Source: UBA1020 sp964520495 (lineage in GTDB: Bacteria; Patescibacteriota; Saccharimonadia; Saccharimonadales; Saccharimonadaceae). Taken from it: a stretch of 54,424 bases of DNA. How positions within the stretch are numbered: the stretch's first letter is position 1; each line of letters begins with the position of its first letter. The stretch is taken from assembly GCA_964520495.1 (NCBI GenBank), contig CAZFMZ010000003.1, forward strand, positions 1 through 54,424, read 5' to 3'. Position numbers and translations under genes: made by a program. The notes under the pieces are model-generated. The model was not told the DNA's origin, did no database searches, and worked only from the letters and a program-made list of their open reading frames with translations. Shown here piece by piece: positions 38,040-46,389 of the stretch.

Positions 38040-39179
38040 TTACTTACCAGTATTTTCAATGTTTGATAGAAAGTCAGACATACGTGTAGGCGTAAAACGC
38101 TGCAACGCCTCGTCTATGTGTACAAATGCCGTAAAGCGGTACGGGTCTGGCGATTTGAGCAGCGGTTTGATGCGATACCACGCTTGCTTGCCATAACGAG
38201 CCTCAAGCACGTTACGCAGCCCGACAACACCGACTTGGCTGGTAATAACCAGTCCAGCGACTGCCGCAAGTGCAGCCTGTGGCGTTACGTCATCATTTGC
38301 CTCAAGATAGTTTTGCAACAGCTCGTACGGCTCTTTTACATCAAGGGCGAGCATATCAACGGAGCTTGTTAGTTTGTTCCAGTGTTTGAGCAAGGTGTTT
38401 TGGCACAACTTCTTTTTGTACAGGCTCTCAAATGTCCATTGCTCTAATTCGGGATAGGCTCGCTTGATAGAGGCTCTACCGACAAAACGTACTTCATACC
38501 TGAATACTTCCATTGGTCGGTATTCAGATAGGCTCTCAAGCAGATTGAGCTGCACGGTGCTGTCATTCTCAAAAGCCCGTTTGCCGCTTTTCTTTGCTTT
38601 TAGCAGGTCAGCCATTTTGTCGTAAAAGGCTATATCAAGTGAGTTGGCGTGAATATGTACGACGTGTCCATCACGAAAATCCGTTTTCTGTAAGTCGTAC
38701 GTTTTGCTCACGTCCAGCTTGCCCATTGTATTGAGGATTGTCTGGCACGACGTGTAGTCAAGAAACACGATGTTCTTGGACGGATGCCAAGCCGCAATAT
38801 CAGCGTGGGCAAGCTGTGTCTTGAAGAACTTATGACCGAGCAACTCTTGTAGCGTTGCTTGTATTGCGGTCAGTAGTGCGTCAAAGTCTTTTTCTTCCAG
38901 CTCGTCAAAGTTATTGCCGAACAACATCTTTGGTGCTGAAAACTCAACTGCCAGCTCGTATGTAACTACGCCGAACTGTCGTACTCGCTTGAACATTGTC
39001 AGGCGGGGCATATACTTGCCCATCTTGGCGTACGTCGGCGAGGGGTTGAGGAACGTCTTACCGTAGCCTCTGCTGTTGACGAGCTGCTCAAGTGAAATTG
39101 GCGTAAACCTGCTGCTATCAAAAATAAGCGGGTTATGTACGGGTATGAGTAGTTTTACTGTGTCTATCATATTGTTCAT
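38040..39179 (-). CDS. Possible rolling-circle-type replication initiator
   Basis: A 379-residue protein from ATG 39179, beginning MNNMIDTVKLLIPV. Blocks such as THADIAAWHP-like (AHADIAAWHPSKNIVF near 125), HANSLDIAFYDKMADLL and EVFRYEVRFVGR, with a Tyr-containing C-terminal half, resemble filamentous-phage gene II/X-type (Phage_CRI) replication proteins. The assignment is by pattern only. The gene lies directly upstream of the recombinase and overlaps the SpoVG-family gene by 47 bases. If right, the excised circle can replicate. Confidence 0.5.
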   Translation of the reverse strand: MNNMIDTVKLLIPVHNPLIFDSSRFTPISLEQLVNSRGYGKTFLNPSPTYAKMGKYMPRLTMFKRVRQFGVVTYELAVEFSAPKMLFGNNFDELEEKDFDALLTAIQATLQELLGHKFFKTQLAHADIAAWHPSKNIVFLDYTSCQTILNTMGKLDVSKTYDLQKTDFRDGHVVHIHANSLDIAFYDKMADLLKAKKSGKRAFENDSTVQLNLLESLSEYRPMEVFRYEVRFVGRASIKRAYPELEQWTFESLYKKKLCQNTLLKHWNKLTSSVDMLALDVKEPYELLQNYLEANDDVTPQAALAAVAGLVITSQVGVVGLRNVLEARYGKQAWYRIKPLLKSPDPYRFTAFVHIDEALQRFTPTRMSDFLSNIENTGK

Positions 39180-39444
39180 CACTTCTTTCAAATAACTCAA
39201 CGCACTTAGCGACAACCGCTTGCTCAATTAGCTTGCCAGCCTCTTTGGTTACAGGATGGAAGTAGTTGAGCTGCCGAGAGCCTATCCTTTTAGTCGGGTA
39301 GGTTATACGGTAGCCAGTGCCGTTTAGTAGCTGGTGTACGCCGAGCGAGCCGACATACAACTGACCGTCAATTACACAGCTTGCAAAAGCTACAAGCCCG
39401 TCAGTCGGTTTGACTGGCGTGATGTTCACTTCGCTAACGGTCAT
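39133..39444 (-). CDS. SpoVG family nucleic-acid-binding protein
   Basis: A 103-residue protein. The N-terminal 80 residues follow SpoVG: VSEVNITPVKPTDGLVAFAS, VIDGQLYVGSLGVHQLLN, YPTKRIG and FHPVTKEAGKLIEQAV. SpoVG proteins bind DNA/RNA and occur on phages and plasmids as well as in Firmicutes. The tail (SDEQYDRHSKTTHTRT) overlaps the start of the Rep-like gene, suggesting coupled translation. Confidence 0.75.
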   Translation of the reverse strand: MTVSEVNITPVKPTDGLVAFASCVIDGQLYVGSLGVHQLLNGTGYRITYPTKRIGSRQLNYFHPVTKEAGKLIEQAVVAKCVELFERSDEQYDRHSKTTHTRT

Positions 39445-39559
39445 AGTTTTTACGTTCCTCAGCTGCCTTTTGGTGCTTGTTTGCCCAGAGCCAAAACGTC
39501 ATAAGCCAATCAATTAGCTTACGTAGCGACACTTGCAGTATCTTGTAAATCACTAACAT
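39434..39559 (-). CDS. Hypothetical small protein, 41 aa
   Basis: Begins MLVIYKILQVSLRKLIDWLM, with GAGAGG 10 bases upstream; the open frame extends further but without a site. A hydrophobic N-terminal half could be a membrane anchor, with a basic tail. It overlaps both neighbours (69-aa frame upstream, SpoVG-family gene downstream), typical of a packed mobile-element operon. No family recognised. Confidence 0.45.
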   Translation of the reverse strand: MLVIYKILQVSLRKLIDWLMTFWLWANKHQKAAEERKNYDR

Positions 39560-39728
39560 CTTCATCATTCCTCTCATTACGTTGTTTTTGTGCAAAGTCC
39601 ATCTGAATAAGCACGTCAAAGAAACCAGTGAGGTTACGAATAGCCTCATCGCTCAACTCAGCAGCCACGCCTTTGTTTGCGGCATTGTCCTGTGGTTCTG
39701 CTGGTAGTGGTTTCTTGTTCGTGGACAT
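39519..39728 (-). CDS. Hypothetical protein, 69 aa
   Basis: Begins MSTNKKPLPAEPQDNAANKG and has a short helix (LSDEAIRNLTGFFDVLIQMD near 25-44) between polar ends. AAGGAAAT precedes the ATG. First gene of the block rep-recombinase after the internal terminator at 39761-39787. No family recognised. Confidence 0.55.
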   Translation of the reverse strand: MSTNKKPLPAEPQDNAANKGVAAELSDEAIRNLTGFFDVLIQMDFAQKQRNERNDEDVSDLQDTASVAT

Positions 39729-39760
39729 TTAGATATTTCCTTGCTGCAAGCAGTAGGTAT

Positions 39761-39787
39761 AAAAAGACCCGCTGATACTTGCGGGTC
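39761..39787 (-). terminator. Terminator or attenuator inside the element's leftward operon
   Basis: Minus strand GACCCGC-AAGTATCA-GCGGGTC followed by TTTTTATA. It ends the 645-aa gene transcript 46 bases after its stop; readthrough would set the level of rep and recombinase. Confidence 0.8.
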
Positions 39788-39832
39788 AACTATGTACACG
39801 AGGGGCGTACTGAAATTGTTTTTCAGTTAGAT

Positions 39833-41770
39833 TTACAGATACGAACTGTTCAAAAATATCTTTTCGGCTTGAATGAAAACCAGTCTTTTAGCTGTTGTTT
39901 TACCTGCTACTTTTTTGTTTATTTCATCAACTGTATTCCTGATTTTGCGAATGTGTTTTTTGTTGTTTTTGTCATACTTTACACCTAAGAACGTACTGAA
40001 AGTTACGCCGTTCTTTAGAGTATTGACGCTTTTGAATAGGCAGCTCATCAAGTGGCATTGGTCGTATTTAATGCGGTTCTTGCGAGCTACTTTGCCACGC
40101 ACTGCAATAGAAACATCAACAGTTGCTGACACTGCTAATTTGCCAGTCTTGTCGTGATAATGGTTAGGTTGTAGTGGGTGTATATCAACCTTTACAGCTA
40201 CTGGTGCTGGTGCGGTTGGTTCTTTGGCAGGTTCTTCATAACGTTCTGGCACTGTATCGTCAGGGTATTCTATTTTGGGTTTACTTTGCTTATCTATGAT
40301 AACTTTACCTTTGCCAATTTTCACTCCTGACTTGTCGGTAGGTTTTTGCTCGGCATTGTATTTTTCCGCTACCGTTTCAAGACGCTTTTCAAAATTAGCA
40401 TTCAAACGAGCTTTTTCTTTTCGGTGTCCAGCAATAGCCTTGTCGGTATCATCTAGTAGCTTTTGTTCCTCATCTTCCAACTTGAATGCTCCTAGCCCAT
40501 CAGCCTTTTCTACCCACAAGCGTTCCAGCTTGCCGTAGTAACCCCAAAGCTCAGGTCGCATAAACTCGTAAGCCATATCTAAGTCTTCCATATTGCCCAT
40601 AAAGCTATCGTATATAAATGGCTTTTCATCAAACTCAGCAAACTCATCTTTAGCGAGTATCTTATCTATTCTGATTGTGAGCAGCAGGTAGTGGCGATTG
40701 AGCAGCCCATCTTCAAAACCTACATAACCGCCTGAGATAGCATCGTAAAGCTCACACATTTTGCCCCAGTAAATCATAAGCATCTGTAAATCACGCAAGT
40801 ACCCTAAGTTATTTTTTAGTTCTTCAAATGCGGTCTTCTGATGCTCGGTTAGCTCAAACTCGTAAGCTACTTTATCACTTGGTGTTTTCGGGCGATTTTT
40901 GACGATAAATGTTTTGCTACCTGCATATTGGTCTACAAGTGCATTGACTTGCTTGAAAGTGAGGGGCTTGAAAGTCGTAAGAGGTATACTGATTTTTTCT
41001 TGGTTACTATCGCCAAACGCTTTCCCTATAATTGCCATAAATAGCACGGTACGCTCTTGCTCTGGGGTTGCTGCTACTTTGTCCTCAGTGTCATCACTAG
41101 GCTCTGGCAGCTCGGTTACTACTGTTTCAGCTGGTTTATCGTTTTCAAGTTCAGTAAGAACCTCATCAAAAGTAGGCAATATAACTTCAACTTTGAACAC
41201 GTCAATCTGTCCTGTGGGCATCATTCTTTCGTATTCGCCATTAAAGTCAATCTCATCTACTGCCTCGTAGTCTTTGATAGCTCCGACTTTTTTCAAAAAA
41301 ACCAATGCTTTAGTGCATAAGTCTTCACTCTTTACGGGGTTTATACTTACTTCTGTCTTGCCACTGATGCTAAGCTCATCATCTATTGCTCGCATAACCT
41401 CAATGACTAACGCACGATTGTTGTCGGTTAGGGTTGAGGTGGTTGACCTTTGCTTGAGGTATTCAGCTTTATAAAACTCATCAAAGGTTGGCTTGAGTGT
41501 TACAAAGTAGCTCATATAACGCTCGTAGTCTTTTGGATGTTCCATTTGGAACATCTCGTGGTCAGGGTCGCCGTACCCTTTCTCATCGGGACGCTGCAAA
41601 ACGGTTATAACATTGTGCTCAGTTTCTAGTTTACTGAGGAGTGGGTCGTGGTCTGGACAGTCAACAAACAGCTCAACTCGCAACTGTATTTCAGCACCTT
41701 TAGGATTGAGCCTTGCTTGCTCATCTAGTATGCTCATCAATTTCAGTAGTTGGTTGTTTAGTCTTGTCAT
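39833..41770 (-). CDS. Large protein of unknown function, 645 aa
   Basis: From ATG 41770, beginning MTRLNNQLLKLMSILDEQAR. Mostly helical and acidic with several charged linkers; a Lys/Glu-rich coiled-coil part lies near 470-500 and a Pro/Ala linker near 545-560. The last 80 residues (LMSCLFKSVNTLKNGVTFST onward, ending FLNSSYL) look like a winged-helix DNA-binding domain. N-terminal residues 85-100 also have a recognition-like YERYMSYF. No enzyme motif was found. It is the largest gene of the non-defence half and is a candidate replication, partition or regulatory protein. Confidence 0.6.
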   Translation of the reverse strand: MTRLNNQLLKLMSILDEQARLNPKGAEIQLRVELFVDCPDHDPLLSKLETEHNVITVLQRPDEKGYGDPDHEMFQMEHPKDYERYMSYFVTLKPTFDEFYKAEYLKQRSTTSTLTDNNRALVIEVMRAIDDELSISGKTEVSINPVKSEDLCTKALVFLKKVGAIKDYEAVDEIDFNGEYERMMPTGQIDVFKVEVILPTFDEVLTELENDKPAETVVTELPEPSDDTEDKVAATPEQERTVLFMAIIGKAFGDSNQEKISIPLTTFKPLTFKQVNALVDQYAGSKTFIVKNRPKTPSDKVAYEFELTEHQKTAFEELKNNLGYLRDLQMLMIYWGKMCELYDAISGGYVGFEDGLLNRHYLLLTIRIDKILAKDEFAEFDEKPFIYDSFMGNMEDLDMAYEFMRPELWGYYGKLERLWVEKADGLGAFKLEDEEQKLLDDTDKAIAGHRKEKARLNANFEKRLETVAEKYNAEQKPTDKSGVKIGKGKVIIDKQSKPKIEYPDDTVPERYEEPAKEPTAPAPVAVKVDIHPLQPNHYHDKTGKLAVSATVDVSIAVRGKVARKNRIKYDQCHLMSCLFKSVNTLKNGVTFSTFLGVKYDKNNKKHIRKIRNTVDEINKKVAGKTTAKRLVFIQAEKIFLNSSYL

Positions 41771-41806
41771 CACATCACTCTCATAGTCTTGCAGTAGCAA
41801 GTTGTG

Positions 41807-41812
41807 TATAGT
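41807..41812 (+). promoter_or_regulatory. -10 box of the MerR-like gene
   Basis: TATAGT, six bases before ATG 41819. Predicted leaderless, so the element uses the same start style as its host. Confidence 0.5.
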
Positions 41813-41818
41813 TATAGT

Positions 41819-42013
41819 ATGACACAATCTGAGCAAAAACAGCCGAAGCTACTCACGCTCAAGCAAGCGTGTGAGCTGCTGAATTGCCATCCGAATACTT
41901 TGAGGGCGTGGGATAAAAAAGGCTACCTAGTAGCCGTACGTTTCGGCACACGTCGTGATAGACGTTACCGACGTGAAGACGTAATGAAGCTGCTCAAAAA
42001 GCAGCAAGACTAA
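41819..42013 (+). CDS. MerR-like / excisionase-type helix-turn-helix protein
   Basis: A 64-residue protein: LTLKQACELLNCHPNTLRAWDKKG followed by the wing RFGTRRDRRYRREDVMKLL, the HTH_17/MerR fold used by excisionases and small regulators. With a serine recombinase on the same element it is a candidate recombination directionality factor, or a repressor of the divergent operon. Its stop overlaps the convergent XRE gene by four bases. Confidence 0.8.
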   Translation: MTQSEQKQPKLLTLKQACELLNCHPNTLRAWDKKGYLVAVRFGTRRDRRYRREDVMKLLKKQQD

Positions 42014-42225
42014 AGTCGTTCAAACAATACTGCTAGTTTTACTTTCAGAGCCTTTGCAATACGTTCTATATTATCAAGCGAAACATTCTGCTCGCCTCTT
42101 TCAATAGCACCAATATAGGTTCTGTGTAATCCAACAGCATCAGCAAAACTCTCTTGCGAGAAACCTTTAGCTTTCCGTAAATCACGTACTCGCTTGCCAA
42201 ATGCTTTTCTTACACGTGTTGTCAT
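42010..42225 (-). CDS. XRE-family transcriptional regulator
   Basis: A 71-residue Cro/CI-type HTH protein from ATG 42225: VRDLRKAKGFSQESFADAVGLH is helix 1-2, RTYIGAIERGEQNVSLDNIERI the recognition part (split as RTYIGAIERGE, then QNVSLDNIERI). The size fits a restriction-modification controller (C protein), and it lies divergent from mod, so it may time expression of the restriction genes. Confidence 0.85.
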   Translation of the reverse strand: MTTRVRKAFGKRVRDLRKAKGFSQESFADAVGLHRTYIGAIERGEQNVSLDNIERIAKALKVKLAVLFERL

Positions 42226-42295
42226 ACCTATACGAGCGTAGGTAAAAGATGACAATGGCTCTACAGTCAATAACTAGCAATTTATGTGAACTTAC

Positions 42296-42304
42296 TGATA
42301 CAAT
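42296..42304 (+). promoter_or_regulatory. Possible extended -10 of the restriction operon
   Basis: TGA plus TACAAT, 66 bases before the mod ATG. TATAAAT nearby (about 42311) is an alternative. Confidence 0.35.
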
Positions 42305-42370
42305 GATGACTATAAATAGCAGTTTTATCGGTGCTGGTTTGGCTTGCCAAAATGCCCACGAAAAGAAGTG

Positions 42371-44080
42371 ATGACAAAGACGTTAGAAGAATATACAAAA
42401 GATGAGCTTATAGAAGTTATCAAGGGGCTAAAACGACGTAAAAAGTTCGGTTTAGTTTGGGAAGACAAGCCAGAAGAAGTAGTACGCTTGTGTGATACTG
42501 AGCTACCTGTACTTGAGGAAGTTACAAATCGTGCTATTGATAAGGTAAAAGATGCTCCCACAAACCTTATCATTGAGGGCGACAACTACCATTCGCTATC
42601 GGTACTAAACTACACGCATACTGGAAAAATTGATGTTATCTATATAGACCCGCCTTACAACACTGGTGGTAGTGGCTTTAGATACGATGACAAAATCTTG
42701 GATAGCACAGACCAATACCGACACAGTAAGTGGCTATCCTTTATGGGCAAACGTCTTGAGTTAGCCAAGAGTTTACTGAGCAGGAAAGGCATTATCTTTA
42801 TCAGCATTGACGAAAATGAAGCAGCAAGGCTCAAGCTACTATGTGATGAAGTATTCAGTGCAGAAAACTACATCACTACCATTACAGTTCAGGTCAATAA
42901 AGGCGGCAGGGATTATCTGCCTATTGCAGTAACTCACGAGTACATACTTTGCTACGCAAAGAGCAGCGATGCAAAAATCAACGAACTTGAAAAAGAAGTT
43001 GGCAGCCTAAAACAGAGTGATAAAGATGGCAAATACGAACTTCGTGAACTGAGAAACCGCAACCCTAGATTTAACAGAGCAAACCGACCAAACCTATATT
43101 ATCCAATCTACGTAAACCCAGATAGTAAAAATACAAGCAATGAGTGTGCTGTTTCACTCACTAAAAGTGATGTTTTTAGTGTTGAAGCATTGCCAAAGAA
43201 CAGCAAAGGCGATGATAGTTGCTGGCGATGGGGCAAACCCTTACTTGAGAAGAACATCACGCAAGTACCCGATACCTCTCAAGTTGTTGCTCGGCAAAAA
43301 AGAGATGGCGGCTGGAACATTTACGAAAAATCACGTAAAGCAACCAGTAAGGCAAAGTCTATTTGGGATGAAACTGAGGTGCGGACTGAGCAAGGTACGA
43401 TTGATTTACGCAAGTTGGGTATGGGCGGTTTGTTTGACCATCCAAAGCCCGTCTATCTGATAAAGAAGTGCCTCAAACTAGCCACAGATAAAAACTCACT
43501 GGTACTTGATTATATGGCTGGCTCAGGAACAACAGGACAATCATTGCTTGAACTTAACAAGGAAGATGGCGGCAACCGACGTTTTATTCTTTGCACCAAT
43601 AACGAAAATCAAATTGCTGAAAAAGTAACGTATGAACGAATAAGCAGAGTTATTTCAGGTTCTGGCGAAAGCGAGCCAATACCAGCAAATGTTCGTTACT
43701 TCAAAACCAGCCTAGTTAGCAAACAACAGACTAATGACCAAACACGTATTGAGCTTGTTGCTCGCAGTACCGAAATGATATGCCTACGAGAAGATACCTT
43801 TGAGAAAGTGATTGATACCAAGATGTTCAAGGTATTTGGTAATGCAGACCACTATGCAGCGATTGTATTTGAACCTGAAGCTATCGTTCTACTCAAGGAC
43901 GCACTAACAAAGCTCAAAGATGATAAAGCTATCCACATCTATATTTTCAGTCTTAGCAACGACACATACGAAAGCGATTTTGCTGACCTTGAACGTACTC
44001 ACGAATTGCGACCAATACCAGAAAGCATACTTGAGGTTTATCGTCGCATACACAAAAGCCAAAGTGAGGGAGTTTTATGA
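42371..44080 (+). CDS. mod: Type III restriction-modification methyltransferase (Mod)
   Basis: A 569-residue beta-class adenine N6 methyltransferase. DPPYNTGG (about 93-100) is the catalytic motif IV, LIIEGDNYHSLSVL precedes it, and LDYMAGSGTTGQS (near 395) is the AdoMet-binding motif I, in the circularly permuted order of Mod subunits. The target-recognition part lies between. ATG 42371 is preferred over TTG 42344 and GTG 42368. The TGA stop overlaps the res start (ATGA). Confidence 0.92.
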   Translation: MTKTLEEYTKDELIEVIKGLKRRKKFGLVWEDKPEEVVRLCDTELPVLEEVTNRAIDKVKDAPTNLIIEGDNYHSLSVLNYTHTGKIDVIYIDPPYNTGGSGFRYDDKILDSTDQYRHSKWLSFMGKRLELAKSLLSRKGIIFISIDENEAARLKLLCDEVFSAENYITTITVQVNKGGRDYLPIAVTHEYILCYAKSSDAKINELEKEVGSLKQSDKDGKYELRELRNRNPRFNRANRPNLYYPIYVNPDSKNTSNECAVSLTKSDVFSVEALPKNSKGDDSCWRWGKPLLEKNITQVPDTSQVVARQKRDGGWNIYEKSRKATSKAKSIWDETEVRTEQGTIDLRKLGMGGLFDHPKPVYLIKKCLKLATDKNSLVLDYMAGSGTTGQSLLELNKEDGGNRRFILCTNNENQIAEKVTYERISRVISGSGESEPIPANVRYFKTSLVSKQQTNDQTRIELVARSTEMICLREDTFEKVIDTKMFKVFGNADHYAAIVFEPEAIVLLKDALTKLKDDKAIHIYIFSLSNDTYESDFADLERTHELRPIPESILEVYRRIHKSQSEGVL

Positions 44081-46386
44081 TTGAGCTAAAAGAATACCAG
44101 CACAGTGCAGTCAATGAGCTTGCCAAACAACTTCGGGGCTTACTGAATAGCTCAGGCGAAAAGGTTTGTGTATTCAAAGCACCTACTGGCTCAGGCAAAA
44201 CTATAATGATGGCTGAGCTATTACAGAGGCTAAGTGATGAAGACTTGCCTAACGAGTACGTATTCGTCTGGACTAGCCTTTATGACCTGCACTCGCAGAG
44301 CAAAGCCAAACTCGCAAGCTACTTGCAAGACACACGCTACAATCTGCTCAGCCTTGATGAAATTACACAAGACCCGTTGGGCGAGAACAGCGTCCTGTTT
44401 GTAAACTGGCATAGCTTAACAACAACTAAGCAGAACGGCGACAGTAACCAGCGTGAATGGTCTAATGTCTTTGTCAAAGACCGTGAGGATGGTAGAAGCA
44501 TAGTTGAGGTGCTTGAAAAGACCCGTGAGGCTGGTCGGCAAATTATCTTGATTGTTGACGAAGCTCATCGTAACTATCTAACTGAAAACTCGCAGCGTTT
44601 TATCGCAGAAGCAATCAAGCCAAAGCTAACAATTGAAGTATCGGCAACGCCACTGCTCAAGGTTGACGCAGAAGATATGATGAGCAAAAAAGCTGGTTTT
44701 GTGAGTGTACCGTTTGATGAAGTTGTCAGTTCGGGGCTAATAAAAGAAGAAACGAGCATCAATCAGTCAATCGGCAAGTATGTAGATATTGCAGCCTCAG
44801 CAGATGAGCTGGTTATTGAAGCGGCACTGGCAAAACGGGCTGAACTTGCCAAACTATACAAACAAGCTGAATTAGATATAAACCCGCTCGTGCTAGTACA
44901 ACTACCTAGTGATAGTGAGAAAACATCAGCACTTGATATGAGTGTGCGTGAAGAAGTTGAGCAACAGCTTGCTAAACACGGTATAACGTACGAAAACGGT
45001 AAGCTCGCTGTCTGGCTATCAGAGGACAAGCAGAACCTTGAGTTGATTGAGAAGAACAATGCTGAGGCAGAAGTGCTTATTTTCAAAGAAGCTGTTGCAG
45101 TTGGCTGGGATTGTCCGAGAGCACAAGTATTGGTTATGTTGCGAGCTATTCGCTCGTTGACCTTTGAGATACAAACAGTCGGGCGTATTTTGCGTATGCC
45201 AGAGGCTAAACATTACGAAGTAGTTGAGCTGAATAAAGCATTTGTATATACCAACATCTCAGGTATCAACATTAACAATAAGCCCGAAGACTTGGACTTT
45301 TTCAAAACTCACTTTGCTCATAGAAAAGATGGTATCAATGACGTGCAGCTGCCAAGTGTGTACCTACACAGGCAAGACTACGGCGACCTTACAGCTAGTT
45401 TTAGCCAGATACTTGTTGAAACCCTCAACGAACGGTTTGGCATAGCCGATACAGATATGGTCAACGTAGCTTACGAAAAAGCAGATGTTGAGCTTGAGCT
45501 GTATGCAGAGGAACTAAAAACGCCGCTACTTGCTGATGTTGTGTTGCATAACCTTGATACTGTTCAGGATGAAATAGGCACACTGAACCTTGAGAAAATC
45601 CAAGCAGACGTAAGTGATGCAAACATCCAAAAGGAGTTTGACTACCTACTCAAGGCGTGGTGCTTGCCATACGCCCCTGCTCGCTCGTTTTCAAAGGTAA
45701 AGACGGCTATTTACAGATGGTTTGGCTATATTGGCTATGACCAGAGTAAGTGGCACGAGGTACAGCGTATCATCGCTTGCTCACGTAAGAACCAGACTGT
45801 ATTTGATGAAGTGATGAAAACAGCTAAGCTCAAGTACGAGAAAATCAAGCCAGCTGAGATAGCGAGCAAAAAGACTACGACACACAGTACCTTTAGCTTG
45901 CCTGAAACAGATATGTTCGGTGATAACTACGAGCTGGTACAAGCCAAACAGTACCCTTACGACCAATGCTACTTACGTAAAGACCGTTCCGAACCTGAGC
46001 AATACTTAGAGCGAATGCTTGAAGATAGCGACGGGGTTGAATGGTGGTATAAAAACGGCGAGGCTCAACAGCAATACTTCTCAATCAGTTATCAGACTGT
46101 TGATGAAGAAACCAAACTGACTAAGCTCGCTAACTTCTATCCAGACTACATAGTGCGGTACACAGATGGCAGCATTGGCATTTACGATACAAAAGCTGGA
46201 CGTACTGTTACTGAGCTATCAACACACGACAAGTCAGATGCGTTGCAAACGTACATAGCCGAGCAAAACAAGGCGAGTGCAAAGCTCACTGGCGGCATAT
46301 TGAATAAACGTAATGATGGCATTTACCTCTTTACTGGTGCGAAATACACGCCTGAATTGGACAAGTGGCAACGGTTTACGGTTTAG
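44077..46386 (+). CDS. res: Type III restriction enzyme, Res subunit
   Basis: A 769-residue SF2 ATPase-nuclease. Walker A is APTGSGKT (35-42), Walker B DEAH (161-164), motif III SATPLL, motif VI QTVGRILRMPE, and the C-terminal PD-(D/E)xK nuclease is PDYIVRYTDGSIGIYDTKAG (near 692-711). It is shorter than classical Res proteins (about 900-1000 aa) but has all core motifs. It needs Mod for target recognition and cleaves after translocation or sliding between inversely oriented sites. Confidence 0.9.
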   Translation: MIELKEYQHSAVNELAKQLRGLLNSSGEKVCVFKAPTGSGKTIMMAELLQRLSDEDLPNEYVFVWTSLYDLHSQSKAKLASYLQDTRYNLLSLDEITQDPLGENSVLFVNWHSLTTTKQNGDSNQREWSNVFVKDREDGRSIVEVLEKTREAGRQIILIVDEAHRNYLTENSQRFIAEAIKPKLTIEVSATPLLKVDAEDMMSKKAGFVSVPFDEVVSSGLIKEETSINQSIGKYVDIAASADELVIEAALAKRAELAKLYKQAELDINPLVLVQLPSDSEKTSALDMSVREEVEQQLAKHGITYENGKLAVWLSEDKQNLELIEKNNAEAEVLIFKEAVAVGWDCPRAQVLVMLRAIRSLTFEIQTVGRILRMPEAKHYEVVELNKAFVYTNISGININNKPEDLDFFKTHFAHRKDGINDVQLPSVYLHRQDYGDLTASFSQILVETLNERFGIADTDMVNVAYEKADVELELYAEELKTPLLADVVLHNLDTVQDEIGTLNLEKIQADVSDANIQKEFDYLLKAWCLPYAPARSFSKVKTAIYRWFGYIGYDQSKWHEVQRIIACSRKNQTVFDEVMKTAKLKYEKIKPAEIASKKTTTHSTFSLPETDMFGDNYELVQAKQYPYDQCYLRKDRSEPEQYLERMLEDSDGVEWWYKNGEAQQQYFSISYQTVDEETKLTKLANFYPDYIVRYTDGSIGIYDTKAGRTVTELSTHDKSDALQTYIAEQNKASAKLTGGILNKRNDGIYLFTGAKYTPELDKWQRFTV

Positions 46387-46389
46387 GTA

